Assembly: GCA_030762175.1 (NCBI GenBank)
Contig: CM060835.1
Location: 85,028,001-85,092,000, forward strand
DNA length: 64,000 nucleotides
Source: Metallyticus violacea
Taxonomy: Eukaryota > Arthropoda > Insecta > Mantodea > Metallyticidae
Reading direction: 5' to 3'
Both the position numbers and the translations under genes were made by a program. Below are positions 12,175-24,389 of this stretch, in pieces. Position 1 is the stretch's first letter; each line of letters begins with the position of its first letter. Below the pieces are notes generated by a model that had not been told where the DNA came from, searched no databases, and saw only the letters and a list, made by a program, of their open reading frames with translations.

Positions 12175-14760
12175 AGCATTTATAGTGCATTTACTCCGCT
12201 ATCATCACTGAAATTTTTTACTGAATTATATATTCATTATGATACCAAATTAAAAATTTCTAATAAATTCATTCACACACTGACAAAGTTTCAATTTCTT
12301 AACTTCTTTCCACGTTTCTTTCCACCTTAAAGGCTTTGTTTGAGTCATTCTTTCTAACGTTGGAAAGAGTTTGTGGGAGCGGATGAAAAATAAACTCTTT
12401 TAAGACAAATGATGTTGTTTTCCCTGGAATTGGGCAGCAAGCAAAGCGAGGCAAGACTGGCGGAGTTATATTCCATTCAAATGTGTTTGTATTATCTCTT
12501 TGTGGAACAGACCACAGAGCTGGTGGAGAAGATTTACCGTTTTCCGAATAAATGGATCAAATATGATAGAGCATATTGGAACAGAGCAGTGCATAACATA
12601 ATAGGCCCATTGATCCAAGCAAAGAAGACACGGTTTGATCAGCCTGATATCAGTAAGTGCGCAGCTTGCCAAATTGGAAGCCCCGCTAAAGAAGGAAGAT
12701 GTTGGAAGGACGCCAATGCAGGCCTTAGCTTAAAGCTGATGCTAGTGGGGAATTAAATCGCAAATTCACTCCATCTGCCTGAGGCGAATGGCTACGGTAG
12801 GTGTCCCACGTGACAAGGCTTTTCACCGCTCGTGTTAACTCAATTAGTAGTCAAGTTAAACCTTCGCACGCAGCGAGGGCACCATAGCTTATTAAATAGC
12901 TTTGGGAGCCCCCAAAACGTTGCATGGATTAAGCGTTTGGTTTGTTTGCCCTTCATTTTGTCATGTTTTTCGCAGAAAGTGATACCCAGAGGAAATTATT
13001 TGCTCGTGTGAAGACTCCAGAAAGTTGCAAACTTTCGTAACTTACACCGTTAATGTGTAAGATTATATTGAGAAAACCAACAAAAATTAGGCTTTAGTAA
13101 AAATGATTAAATTCCATAAATGCACGGTCTACGGAGCCCTTTGGTTCAAACCGTCTGTAACACCTGCTCATAAAAGAGAAAACCTGCCCCCATAAGTTAA
13201 TGGAGTGACAACATCGAGGATAGCCCATGTGTTTAAATATTTAGCTCCTATCATTTCGAAGTAATACAAATGTATAGTATTATTAGGTGCAATGATAACT
13301 TTCAAGTCACGATTATGAAGTTGACGTGAGCCTTAGCGTGCATCGTTAACTTCTTAAGAGTCTATTAATAGCCGTTAAATGAGTGATGATATCTTGTGTT
13401 TCCTACTGCCAATTACATAAAAATTAGGTAAAACTATACATTAATTTAAAAACGGCTTTTAATGGCGATATGGGGCTATCTATAAAGCCGTCTGCATGGT
13501 GGGAAACAAAACACCGTAAGCTATGCCTACTTAACCATAACTACGGAAATTAACAAATGAAAATCTGTACCAAAGTGAATCTCGTTTCGAAATAGATAAC
13601 ACAATAAATAAATAAAATTTAATATGGAAGTAGTAAAAAATACTTTACAAATGAGTTTTCGATTTCTGGCAATTCATTCTCATTACTTGATGATTCTGGC
13701 GCACACACCGTGTTGTGTTTAAAACAGGAAAAAGCAGCTGATATAAAATGCAATAAAAGATGAAACTAAAGTGTATTTTCCAGTTATGCATGCACTTAAG
13801 GTTTGTGGTATAGAAAAAAAAAAGGGAGAGAGGAATAATTTTGAGAATAATGTGTATAAAAAGTCAATGAAGCAAGGCTACTGTTAAAATTTGTATTTAA
13901 AAAAATTAAAACTGAAAGAAGAAATGTAGAGGAGCTAAGAAAAAAAAGTAACATGGAGGCGTGTGATAGGAACAAGACGAAATCTGTTTACAATGTTATC
14001 TTAAATGTTGATCCCGAATTCGCACCAGTAGAAGACGCTGAATTCGCTTTTATCTGTATTTGCCGTTTCGCAACTTCACACTCGAAACTCTAACTTTGCA
14101 ATTCGAGTTGGTTTATTAATAATCTGGTAAGGAAACCTGCGTTGCTAGAATTTTAAAACAAACCCGCAATGCAGCATGAGCTTAGTTCAATGGATCTAAG
14201 AGAAATGTATTATGGAAAAGCATTTTCTGTGCTGGGTCATCGTTCATCCAAATTCGTGTAAACTGACACAATGAGGTTCCATCCACAAATGGGATATAAA
14301 TATGAAATTGCAGTAGTTACAGATACAGCGTTGTGTGCTTTCAGAATGATATTATTCATGTACATAAATCATTCAATAACTAATTTTCCTTTGTTAATAT
14401 TGTATCAATCAATACAGAAAGGACACGAACCGTACAAAATAATATTACCAGGAATAGCAACAAAACACTGTTCTCTTTCCTCTTAACGCGTAATGATGGA
14501 GTTGTGTTTGCTAATAATTGCATAGTTTAAACTTTTTTTTTTTTAATAATTGTCTCCTTTTGCTGCTATACGTCCTGTTAATAACACCAATAACAAGGTA
14601 TCAGCGTTAACACATCACAAAACTCAAGTAATAGTGTTAATCCTTTATCCGAAGTTGAAAAAAAACTAAACTAAAACATGTTTATACCACCCAGAACATA
14701 ATATGCACTTTCAGCCCATCCACGAATCTGGATATCAAAACCCAGCTCTTTCATTACTGT
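12175..14760. other. Unassigned stretch with one 115-codon open frame
   Basis: Mostly unrecognised. An open frame at 12409-12756 (+) begins MMLFSLELGSKQSEARLAEL and ends LMLVGN. It has Tyr/Leu-rich and charged parts, resembles no family I know, and has no obvious acceptor or donor that would make it an exon. It could be chance or TE-derived. The remainder to 14760 shows no gene. Confidence 0.35.
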
Positions 14761-14762
14761 AT

Positions 14763-14778
14763 GGGGGGGGGGGGGGGG
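14763..14778 (+). repeat. G homopolymer (16)
   Basis: An uninterrupted run of 16 G in AT-rich surroundings. Possible length-unstable site. Confidence 0.95.
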
Positions 14779-14945
14779 CAGGTTATACAGTCCAGTCCTG
14801 CTTCCAGTGAGCAGCTCACTGCGCCTCTTCTGCGCACTCAATATTTGAATACTGGGGCAAACCGTCACACTGAGACATGGACGTTCGGTCTAACACATGT
14901 AACAATTGAGGGTGCCGAAATCTATCTCTGTATAGGTCGAGTTGA

Positions 14946-15134
14946 GCAGGGATCTAAGTATGGCTTTCTTCGGAAGGGAAGTAAAGCCGTGGGTCCCATG
15001 TCGTACATTTACGGCACGATAAAGAATCTCAAGCATGAGCAAAATTTGTCGGCCGTTTCACGCCCTGATTTGAACGGGACTCTTATAACGTGCGATGTTA
15101 AAGAGCGTCTGTAAATAAATCAAATAAAAAAAAA
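14946..15134 (+). mobile_element. SINE-A copy, 5' truncated
   Basis: Body from gggatctaagtatggctttc through gtcgtacatttacggcacg, ttgtcggccgtttcacgccc and gatgttaaagagcgtctg, then a taaataaatcaaataaaa tail. Lacks the tRNA-like head. A fortuitous open frame of 117 codons spans it; it is not a gene. Confidence 0.88.
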
Positions 15135-15137
15135 GTT

Positions 15138-15765
15138 CCTCTTATCTTTCCCTTGTCTTTATCGTCTAGGCTCTCTTTCTTTCATCTTTACTGCAGATCT
15201 CTCCAGCCATGCAACCCAGTCATCTTCGCATAAGGTGGCTCGCTACAAGTTGAATAGTTCAGAGTGTATTCTTGTCCACTCTGTCATGTACAGCCCAGTT
15301 CAGATTTATTCTAGCTCACCAGGACACCAAGAAGCTTCATTTCGTACAAAATTTCCTTGGGAATTGAGTGTTCCAGTGTTCTTTCATTTTATGTCTTGAT
15401 CAAGAAACTGGATGCGTTTTCCATCGAGCTTAAACAATATTACATCTCCTAATTACTTTATTTTCTTTATGTGTTAGAAGCATTGTGGGTCATTGTACAT
15501 AAACTAATTTTTGTAAGTATTAAGGTGTTCAAATAAGCATATCTCATTTCTTTATGGATGAGTATCAACGTAATGCACTCTGCTATTCCCGTTAAGTAAA
15601 TGCGAGATCGTTCCAAGCTGGAACATGGTCAGACATCTTTCTTAATTTCTCGCCCTCTGTTTTAGGTCGATGCCAAGGCGCCTTTGCCTTATTTGTCATT
15701 TATTGTTTGACAATCTAATATTAGATATTAAATGTATAAAAATGTGAATATTCTGATGAAATTAA
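15138..15765. other. Unassigned sequence
   Basis: No gene or repeat recognised. The block at 15140-15440 is richer in C/T than its surroundings and may be old TE sequence. Confidence 0.35.
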
Positions 15766-15768
15766 AAG

Positions 15769-15972
15769 ACTGCCTCCGTAGTCTAGTGGTAGCGTTTGCG
15801 ACTAATACGGAAGTTCTGGGTTGGAATTCCGGTCAGATGAAGCTGTCTGGGTAAAGTTTTTTCCTCCCCCCCCCCCCGAGTTGTTCGTTGCCCTGAGTAG
15901 ACGATAGCTTTAAAGCGCCAAGGACTCCGAGCTCATTTGTGCCAACATTATTTCATTTCATTTCATTCACAC
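15769..15972 (+). mobile_element. SINE-C copy (tRNA-derived)
   Basis: The head cctccgtagtctagtggtag has a box A-like tagtctagtgg and box B-like ggttggaattcc. A run of 12 C (15866-15877) follows, then a tRNA-unrelated body (cgatagctttaaagcgccaa) and a tail of tttcatttcatttcattc. Minus-strand relatives lie at 23165-23310 and 59635-59815. Confidence 0.82.
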
Positions 15973-16061
15973 CTACAGATTTACGCCTATAGTATTCGGT
16001 CCACAATCTACAGTCTTGATGTCTTGAGAAATCTAATGCGGTCAAAGCGACAATAAATACA

Positions 16062-16895
16062 GAGGGTGCCAAAAATGCATACACATTTCAAGCAAAGAAA
16101 AAACTGTGTTAACATAAAACTGAATTCACATAAACACAAAATGGTGAGCATTAATCATGTTAGACTTTTACAGTTAACAATAGTTGCTGAAAATGCCCAC
16201 TATCGGCGTCGATACACTTCTGAGCACGATGAACTACTGATTGAGCAACGTTTGCAAAAGTGTCCTCAGCGATTGCAACATATGACGTTTCAATTTCTTC
16301 CCGAAGTGCTGCCAATGTAGCTGGGGTTTTCTACGTTATATAACATCCTTAACAGTTCCCCATAGGTAGAAATCCAATGGAGTTAGATCCGGAGAACGCA
16401 GTGGAAGCTCAATCGGACCTCTTTGTCCTATCAAGCACCTTGGATCCAGAGCGCGGAACTTGTTGCTGTGCAAGGTCTCCCAGAACATCGCATATAGTAC
16501 CAAGAGTCTCAAATTTGTCTCGAATGCGTGCAATTTTTGGCGGTTCTGCACACACGTCTCCATTGTCTTTGAACTTCAACAACATTCTCGGTTTTCCAAT
16601 ATCACTTCAAAATTGATTTCCGCTGTTCAGCGATAATATTGGCTCTATTTCGTTGTGGCAACGCTAGCATAACGTAATGTGAGTCACATCTGTTTACAGA
16701 ACATCATACGATAATCTTGGCTTCATTTGTTCATTGTTGATGTACCTGTCACGTAGCAACGCTATCATAATGTATGAGAGTCTCACCTGTTTATAGAACA
16801 TCATACCACACATTACTGTTGTTTTTCGGTCCAACTTTGATATATATTAAATAGATATCTACTGTGAAAGTGTGGATACTTTTTTTGGCACCCTC
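16062..16895 (-). mobile_element. mariner-related transposon relic
   Basis: TIRs start gagggtgccaaaaa at 16062 and end ttttttggcaccctc at 16895, with similarity over about 30 bp. The minus strand encodes, near 16336-16563, RGPIELPLRSPDLTPLDFYL followed by WGTVKDV. This is the block around the third catalytic Asp in the mariner-related group with W-P-P-R-S-P-D-L-T-P-L-D-F signatures. At 834 bp the element is short, with most of the N-terminal and central transposase lost. Confidence 0.85.
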
Positions 16896-16899
16896 GGTT

Positions 16900-17890
16900 T
16901 ATAACATTTAAAAAAAAATAATAATAAAATTGTCATTTAACCCTGTATCATAGTAGCGATTTTAATGAATATCTCAGTATGAACATCAAAGCTTGTCCGC
17001 AACGCGCCGTAATGCTTGGTCTTCACTCTTCCCGTCATCTAAAGACCGAAGGCAGCCTTAGGGCTTACTGCATCAGCAGACTCGGATTTTTATGATAAAA
17101 ACTACTTTGTTGCCTTAAGCTCAACTAAAAATTTACTTAAAATTATCTTTACTTACATCTTGTTGCATAATTTCTCACTTATTACAACATTGCAGTAAGG
17201 TATAAACATAAACACCTCTCGTTGGTTTTCAGTCTTGAAAGACTGGCAATTACATTGTCCAGCAGTGAGAATGTATGATGAACAAAACCTTTTGTAAAAC
17301 CACCATGCTGATCACGAAAATGACGATGAAAGTGTCCGATTAGCTGTACTTAAAAGATGTGAGAGAGTGTATCAGTATCAATTAATGATAGGGTACATTT
17401 TGACCTTCCCAAAATTGCGTTGGAAACCCCAAGTACGGTAAACAGCACGAAGTTGTCCTTTTGAGGAAACGTACTGGGTGTTTGTTGTTGTTTGCAGTCT
17501 ATTTTTAGCATGGATGTGTGGAAGCAGGGGCGTAGTGTGCGGCCTTTGGTGGCTCTATTAAAGCGCAGTGCGAATATCTGGCTGTGTTTGTTGCATGTAT
17601 GATTAAAGACAACATCTCTGTAACGGCACTTCAATTTAGTTGAATTTGTGAAGAGCGAGAATGGAGAGACTGCAATTCAATCGGAGACGAGGGCAGTTCT
17701 GGCCCCCTCATATATGTTGCATTCCTTGTGCCTCAGGTCTTCGTTCCTGGTTGAAACATAAAAGTTTGTCAATGGGATATGCTATTCCGATAATCTAGAG
17801 AGAAACACCAATCACGTAAATTATTGTTACTTTGGCGCGGTATTTCAAAGGATAAAAAGTCGGCCTTGCCGTATCCTAACACAGTATGAG
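16900..17890. other. Unassigned sequence
   Basis: No feature supported. A 94-codon minus-strand open frame at 17350-17634 has no recognised motifs. Confidence 0.35.
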
Positions 17891-17894
17891 TTGA

Positions 17895-18545
17895 GTGATC
17901 AGGAATTGTTTGGACCTGACCATCATACTCCAATCCTACCATTTTTCATCAAAGAAAATAGCTTGGTATTTTGAAGTAATACTAGATGGTCTCGTGACAG
18001 CTCTAAAAATTGACAATTGTTCACAGGTTCATCAACTTGTTTCCCTCGGTTCCAATTGGTTGTGCAGCTACTTGAAGGAAACTTATCACAACATGAAGCA
18101 CTTGTTATGCAGGCACATTTCCTAATCTCACAGTCATTGCCTATCACTTGGCTACATCAAATTCTGTTGCTTCTTGTTTGTGGGACGATCGTACCAAGGC
18201 GTGTCACTACAAACAGAAAGATTGGGCTATGCGGCAATCACTGCAACCTGTAACAAAGAATGTAATTAACATATCACTTGTAGAATCCAGCAAAGTTCTA
18301 TTCCCTGCTCTTCGTGCAAAACTTGATTTAATGAAAACATTTGTAACTGTCATGGATAAGATTGAGGAAACATTTTTATATCTGCATACGAAATTTCCAC
18401 ATCTCAAGAGAAGCCAAAATAAAACGAGGTTTTCATTCGACCGCAGATAAGGAAACTGATGAGCATTTCGGTGATAAGAAGTTAGCTTGGAATTCCATTG
18501 TTCAAGTGTCCGCCAACTTTCATGGAATTTTTAGTAGTGTTTAAC
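17895..18545 (+). pseudogene. Relic of a repeat-derived arthropod protein of unknown function
   Basis: Split over at least three frames. Best parts: LWDDRTKACHYKQKDWAMRQ (about 18170-18235), ISLVESSKVLFPALRAKLDL then MKTFVTVMDKIEETFLYL (about 18270-18380), and KLAWNSIVQVSANFHG (about 18480-18530). From memory this resembles a multi-copy insect protein whose members read roughly LWDSR...PLVdp-kvLLPPLHIKLGLMKNFVKAMDK; no name or function is established to my knowledge. The copy is clearly dead. Its repetitive occurrence suggests a TE-encoded protein (inference). Confidence 0.55.
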
Positions 18546-18760
18546 GCCCGATTTTACTACTGAGGCACCACAGGCGGTGACACTGATTTAATTTTCATTG
18601 TGAATTGTGCCTTGTACTTTATCACTCAGCTCACATTCTTTCTGCTGTTGGTTATGGTTACAACCCTGTTTCCCAATATATCATTTCATCTCGGGTATCT
18701 TGGATATCTACTATAGCAATGCGTCTCACAGTGCTCCCGTCACTTAGGGGAAAGTCCGTC
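18541..18760. mobile_element. SINE-B tail fragments, inverted pair
   Basis: 18541-18585 reads on the minus strand as the SINE-B end (caccgcctgtggtgcctcag, then cgggcgttaa). 18655-18760 on the plus strand starts with tttcccaatatatcatttca, identical to the block in the SINE-B copy at 31885-32135. They are two fragments in opposite orientation with no tRNA head. Confidence 0.6.
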
Positions 18761-18764
18761 ATGT

Positions 18765-19970
18765 TGCGATATTTGTTATAATTAAAATGCAAATGACTTG
18801 TTCTAATGAGGTAAGATTTGTTTCACAATATATGCAAAAGTGAATTAAACCAAAAAAAGAGCTAAAAGTATTTAACGTTATAATTGTTCATTTATTAAAT
18901 AAAACAAACAGGCAGTTGAGCTTTATTTTCTTTGTCCACCATTAATATTCAGATATAAAAATGGTCTTCAGAATCTGTAAATGAATATGCGCCAGGAAAA
19001 TGGCCAGCTATTGCTAGGAAACAGCGTCCCGTCGTCAACTTGCCAAGTTGGTAACCCTACCATATTCTCTTCTACATCACCGAGCTTCTGTCAGCGATTT
19101 TTTCCTAATCAAATTTCGCTGAAAGCTGATTTAAAACTGTTAATTGCAAGATTATCTCGTAGAATGGCGAGACCTCAGCGCTCCGCCTTGAATTGCGGGG
19201 ACTCAATTCGAACATAGCAATAATTCATAAAAACATTTCAGAATAAGCAAATAAAGAAGTTAGCTATGGGGGCGCAGAGATTGGGAATAAAGCCGCAGGT
19301 ACGAGTCCCAAATTTCGTTTGCACTTCTTTACCTAAAAATAGCGCTAAGAAAAAGTAACTTTCAAAAAAGTTGAATAGCTATATTAAAAATCGGTTACAA
19401 AACGGATGTAAATGTTTTTTCAGTTTACTATCTTGGACATTGAGTCGCAAGATTTTATTCCTGAAGTAATATGCGCCATGCACATTAAACTCCTGATTCA
19501 TATTCGTTTATTTTTCTTTAAATTGCTTAACCCTGTGGAAAATTAGAATAGAGTAACGTGCAATTTAGAGTTCACTTGAGCAAGAAAGAAAATGAAAGGG
19601 ATCACATTCTGACTTCCTCTGGTATTAAATCTTTAAGCGCAAAGCATTTTTGAACACTTGTTCGGCAGCACAGATTCAAAGGGTGTTTACACCCATTTAT
19701 CGGAAACGTTGCAGGAATGTTATCGTTGTATATGTCAGGTAATGCAGCAAAAATGACATAGCGAAGAGTCAGCATACAACGAACTTCAAATAGAAGGTGA
19801 ACGATACCCATTTATAGCCCTGGACCTCGGCCACCCGTGGCGGTTTGGAAGAATCTGGATCAGTTAAGCAGATATTACATCTTCGTATTCTGACTGCCGA
19901 CCCGCGAACTTGTGTGAAATATGTGACAAAAAAATTAAAGACCCATAATTCTATTCTGTCATGTTCCCAG
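18765..19970. other. Unassigned sequence with a small SINE-B head trace
   Basis: No gene seen. 19823-19845 (cctcggccacccgtggc) is an inverted trace of the SINE-B head. Confidence 0.35.
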
Positions 19971-19973
19971 GTT

Positions 19974-20018
<45 letters not shown>

Positions 20019-20022
20019 CCAC
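19974..20022. repeat. (AAT)n microsatellite
   Basis: Imperfect run of aat/taa units with one act interruption. Confidence 0.95.
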
Positions 20023-20309
20023 CAAATGCTAAAGTTTGTCCTAATTAAGTGTCCTACCCTCGTTCTTTCAAGGTTTATTTTGTGACTAATCGATATGTAG
20101 CTGATATAAAAACCATTATTCCCTTAATGGTATTTAATTGTTCAATATAACGTTCATTTTAAAATAAATTTTAGGTATAGTTTTGATTTTTTTCTGTTTC
20201 ATTATTTTGTACTTTTTTGTTATTAATTAGTTTGCAGAAAATTACATTTTAAGATCTTTAATATTGTTTATTTGAGAAACATTTTATTTTCATACACATG
20301 TAATTAATT

Positions 20310-20310
<1 letters not shown>

Positions 20311-20351
<41 letters not shown>
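20311..20351. repeat. (AT)n microsatellite
   Basis: About 20 AT units. The sequence between here and 21750 shows no recognised gene. Confidence 0.95.
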
Positions 20352-20354
<3 letters not shown>

Positions 20355-20357
<3 letters not shown>

Positions 20358-21755
20358 GATACAACTTCTTTCGGATTGTTCTGTCTTCAAAAGTGTAGTA
20401 AAGTTCAAAATTTCAAGAGACGTAATTCTGAATGTGTTCTGCCATTATTCCATGCAACTGATATTCCAGGTGAAAGTAATTATGTTTGCAGCGTTATTTC
20501 TTGGCATAACCACTAGATATTAGTATAATGTGTAATATTAGAAAAGTGTTTATATTGTAAATGTTTGAAATAAAAGCGTAAAAAAGCCTAAAGCTCTTTA
20601 CAAGTAACGACAGTAAACATTTAAAACTAGGACACTCACGCTGGTTCAAACCAATTCTTTCATGCATGTTTTATGTGGTATAAGTTTTTACATGAAACAT
20701 TTTACCGACATTTGCGCAGAGCTATTAAATATACATAGCATAAATGACTGGTTTCAGTAAAGTTTAATGCTTTGCCGTGAATCATGTGATGTTGTACCCC
20801 TATTGAGGCTACCACAAAAGTAATCGATTGAGTCAAGCTCGGTCGCTTCAATTAAAATGCCATTAAAATGAACCTGCCGGAACGTTTGGCAACAAAATGA
20901 ACGTCGACATCCCAGCACTGTTTGCAGTCAGCTATACGGTTAATGTGTCGCTTTGGATCATAACATCGTGATCGAGCTTTCAACTCGCTTATTTATACAC
21001 GATGTTCTGTTAATTTTCAACTGTGTATATTGTGGTGGTCGTATCTGTTAAGAATTGATGTCGTAGGCTTTCCCTTGGACTAGTGTCCATAATCATGTGC
21101 CGGTTTTCTTGTTGTAGTCTGTTCATAATGGTCAAACACCCCCTCCTGACGTTTCTTGTAAAACTAATGAGCATAGTGATGACATCTCGATAGCCTTTAT
21201 TGTACATAGCTAATGAACCAGAGTCTAGTATCAAATGCAAACTTGAATGCATGCTTACTGTCGTTTACTGCATTTCTGTAAGCATCTTAACACTCTACTT
21301 ATTTATCATTTTGCGGATCGTGTTTGTAGAACGCTGTGAAAACAGATCATGCAGAAAGTAATAAATTCCAAATACAATAATTGGATTACTTGGTGTGTCA
21401 TGGGCCGACACCCGGGGCCTCATACCAAATAATATCACGGACTTGCTTAGACCAGACATTCGGGATCGTACTTGGAGTAAAGTGTAGGGTGGAAAGTTCT
21501 AACACACATTACTCAAAGGGTTACAAGTTACTCAATTTATTAATAAAAAAAAACCGCTTGGGTTATTTCTCCGTTCTAGGACGAAGATTGTTGCTCCCCT
21601 GCCTTCGAAGATGTTGCCAGCGTCTAAGTCTTAAGGCAGAGCACGAATTGTACCCTTGTCGTCTGCTCTGCTACTCTCTCTCCGGGTCTTGATTGCGGTT
21701 GACTCCTTCTATCACTATACTAATTACTATCTGCTGTGTTTAAATAAACAGAAGT
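20355..21755. other. Unassigned sequence
   Basis: Open stretches at 21010-21252 (-) and 21381-21692 (+) have no family resemblance. Nothing else seen. Confidence 0.35.
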
Positions 21756-21788
21756 AGACATTGTGTGTGTGTGTGTATATATATATAT

Positions 21789-22065
21789 AAACTCATAAAA
21801 AACACTCAGAATGCAATATAAAAAGGTTCACATAAAATTTCACACTAAAAACCGTAAAATTGAACACTAAAATCACACTATATTTCGAGCTTGGCTCTTG
21901 GTCACGTGATGAAAATGAACGAGATGCATTCATATTCATTTTCATCACGTGACCAAGAGCCAAGCTCGAAATATAGTGTGATTTTAGTGTTCAATTTTAC
22001 GGTTTTTAGTGTGAAATTTTATGTGAACCTTTTTATATTGCATTCTGAGTGTTTTTTATGAGTTT
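21789..22065. repeat. Perfect palindrome: 131-bp arms, 15-nt spacer
   Basis: Arm 1 is 21789-21919 and arm 2 is 21935-22065. I paired them base by base and found no mismatch. The spacer is cgagatgcattcata. Arms carry no open frame. The palindrome is bordered by (TG)n(TA)n on the left (about 21763-21788) and by (TA)n on the right (22101-22135). RNA from either strand would fold into a 131-bp duplex. It could be a foldback/MITE-type element, a template-switch product or an assembly artefact. Confidence 0.95.
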
Positions 22066-22095
22066 TTATGCTTTTTAGAAGTTTTTATTACTCTA

Positions 22096-22100
<5 letters not shown>

Positions 22101-22135
<35 letters not shown>
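22101..22135. repeat. (TA)n microsatellite
   Basis: Uninterrupted TA run close to the right end of the palindrome. A similar TG/TA tract lies at its left end. Confidence 0.95.
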
Positions 22136-22138
<3 letters not shown>

Positions 22139-22139
22139 G

Positions 22140-23160
22140 ACACTTATGTTTCCAATGGCGCCGTTGCACAACCTAGACCTGTCCTATTTTCAAAAAGTGC
22201 ATATTAGGAGTATTCGTCATTGCCTGTCTTCTGACCTAATTTCCTAACACGATGATGTTACGCTCCAGCAGTTGGCTTTATCGCTAACTAAACTTTTCTG
22301 TCACGTACTCAGGTTGTTCGACTTACTTGAGGAATTTCAGAGCTATCGTAAAAGCATACCCAGCTAAAAGAAATGTTTAGTTTACTGTAGAATGTTCCTA
22401 TATTTGATACCTTTGACTCTGGCATGTAACTGGAGTATATAATGGTTGCTCTTAAAACTCTGCTGATTAGAACTATTTCTCTTTATAGCAAAACTGGTTT
22501 CCTAATTCCGTGACCATAACTAGGGGCTGGAATATTTATGCATTAAAACATGAAAAGTGTAATACGGATTTTAAATATGAGTACATGCATTGTCAATTAG
22601 AAAATATGTAACAGGCCCCCAAACTGAATTCCTTAATAAATAAATATTCACAAATCATGAGATCAAGGAACCGTGCTGGCCATAATTTCATACTTTCTCC
22701 CAAAAATATGTAGGCATAATAAACATACAATTTCTTACTGAGGAAACATTATTTCGTGTACGTTATAAATGTTTATTTGTTCCAATCCAGTAAGAAAGAA
22801 GCTGTCTTAGCCCTAGTCATAACTTATAGCATGTTATTTGCATAATTCATTTATTGGTTCTTGTTTAGTACATACATTTTTCGCTCTACGGTGTCAGTGC
22901 GTAATAGCGCGGCGCTGGTCCATAGCGAGAAATGGTCAGCCGTACTGTGCATCTCGCTCTCTCTCTCTCACTTTGACTGCATCAATCTTATTGGGACATC
23001 TGTAGATTTTAAATGCTTTGGCTAGGATAAAGTTATAGTCAGGTGTCTAGTTATAGTAAAAACATTTGGAAATAAAACTATAAAATTATTATATAAAATT
23101 ATTGTGAATGTTGAAATAAAAGAATACTGTAGGTGTAGTCAATAGGGATTCTTTGGCGCA
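22140..23160. other. Unassigned sequence
   Basis: No gene, TE protein or structured repeat recognised. Confidence 0.4.
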
Positions 23161-23164
23161 TTAA

Positions 23165-23310
23165 ATTGTCATTTACGTCATTACCTTTTCAAGGTAAGGA
23201 AAAACTCCGGGGGGGGGGGGGCAGACACCTATACCTAACCGGGAATGGAATCCAGTACCTGAGGATTAGTAATGGCAAATGCTACCACTAGACAGACCAT
23301 GAAGATGGTC
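23165..23310 (-). mobile_element. SINE-C copy
   Basis: On the minus strand the head reads ctagtggtagcatttgcc, with a box B-like ggattccattccc, then a C run (13 G on the plus strand, 23209-23221) in the same relative place as in the 15769 copy. The 3' part is diverged. Confidence 0.7.
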
Positions 23311-23710
23311 ATGAATCGTTTTCTATTTCGTGTTCTTTATAATCAAAATGACTGCAACCTAATAGTTGAATTTATTAATATTGCTTTATTGTTGGCCATT
23401 GTTTATATATCAACAGGACGTCTTCTAAATTAAGGACTTGTCTTTGTCTTGAAAAAAAGTTTTGGCCCTTTTACTGTTTTGTAATCTTGCCTTTTTTATT
23501 TTTTAATGTTTAATACTTTTACAGTGCTTGTTTAGTTTTCGATTCTATGGAAATAATTTGCGAATTCCAACATTATTTTAAAATGTATGGAAATATCACT
23601 TTAACTTCATTAGTAAATATTATCAGCTCGACACTATGTAAAATCTAACTTTTCACAAAATCTGAGTTCTAATTTAATTTTAATACCTTTGGAGCATTTT
23701 GCAATGAATC

Positions 23711-23717
<7 letters not shown>

Positions 23718-23758
<41 letters not shown>
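23718..23758. repeat. (ATT)n microsatellite
   Basis: About 13 ATT units. 23760-24385 downstream has no recognised feature. Confidence 0.95.
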
Positions 23759-23759
<1 letters not shown>

Positions 23760-24389
23760 GAATCTTGTATTCACATGATCTCTTTGACTTGGCACAACAA
23801 GGTCACACTGATCGCTGTAGCAATTCCGTATTTTCCTTCCGACGTCTGGACCGGAAATTAAAACATAAAAACTTACTCATAAAGTCGCTTTCATTGGGAA
23901 GGTGGGAGACTGGAGTGGGATTGGCAGTAGCGGAACTTGCATTTCGTTAGCCCGCCACAAGAGATCGCTGAGGTCAAAACTGAGCAAGAGATGAGAAATG
24001 AAAAATGAAAACGTCTTGAAATGAAGATGGAACACGAGATGTGACGTAACTGTGGGGGCCAAGATAGCAAAGGTGTCTCAGCACATCAGTCTCCCTTAGC
24101 ATTTGAAGAAAAAGAAATGATAGGAAAAAACGGGAAAATAGTTCACGAAATCTCCCTCGCTCACTCTCAACCAATTTTCTTGGCCCGTTTTGCGGTTTTT
24201 CTCAATAATTGTAGTACGAAGGTTTTTGTACAAGGATATCTGTTCCTCAACTATTCCAGTTTTGGAATAAATGTTACCAATGAATTTGTTGACTTTCACC
24301 GGAAATTTCAAATAAAAATCGCAGCGCTTATTGCATAATCATTCAGGTACATTAGATAAATTTCTGACTTTTCTTTTAAAGGTAGAGAA

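Noticed and set aside
15775..15835. Possible tRNA gene
   Set aside because: It has A- and B-box-like sequences but no complete cloverleaf, and it continues into a SINE body present at other sites.
23765..23950. Short open frame as a candidate exon
   Set aside because: No family resemblance, no matching splice phases, in a TE-rich stretch.
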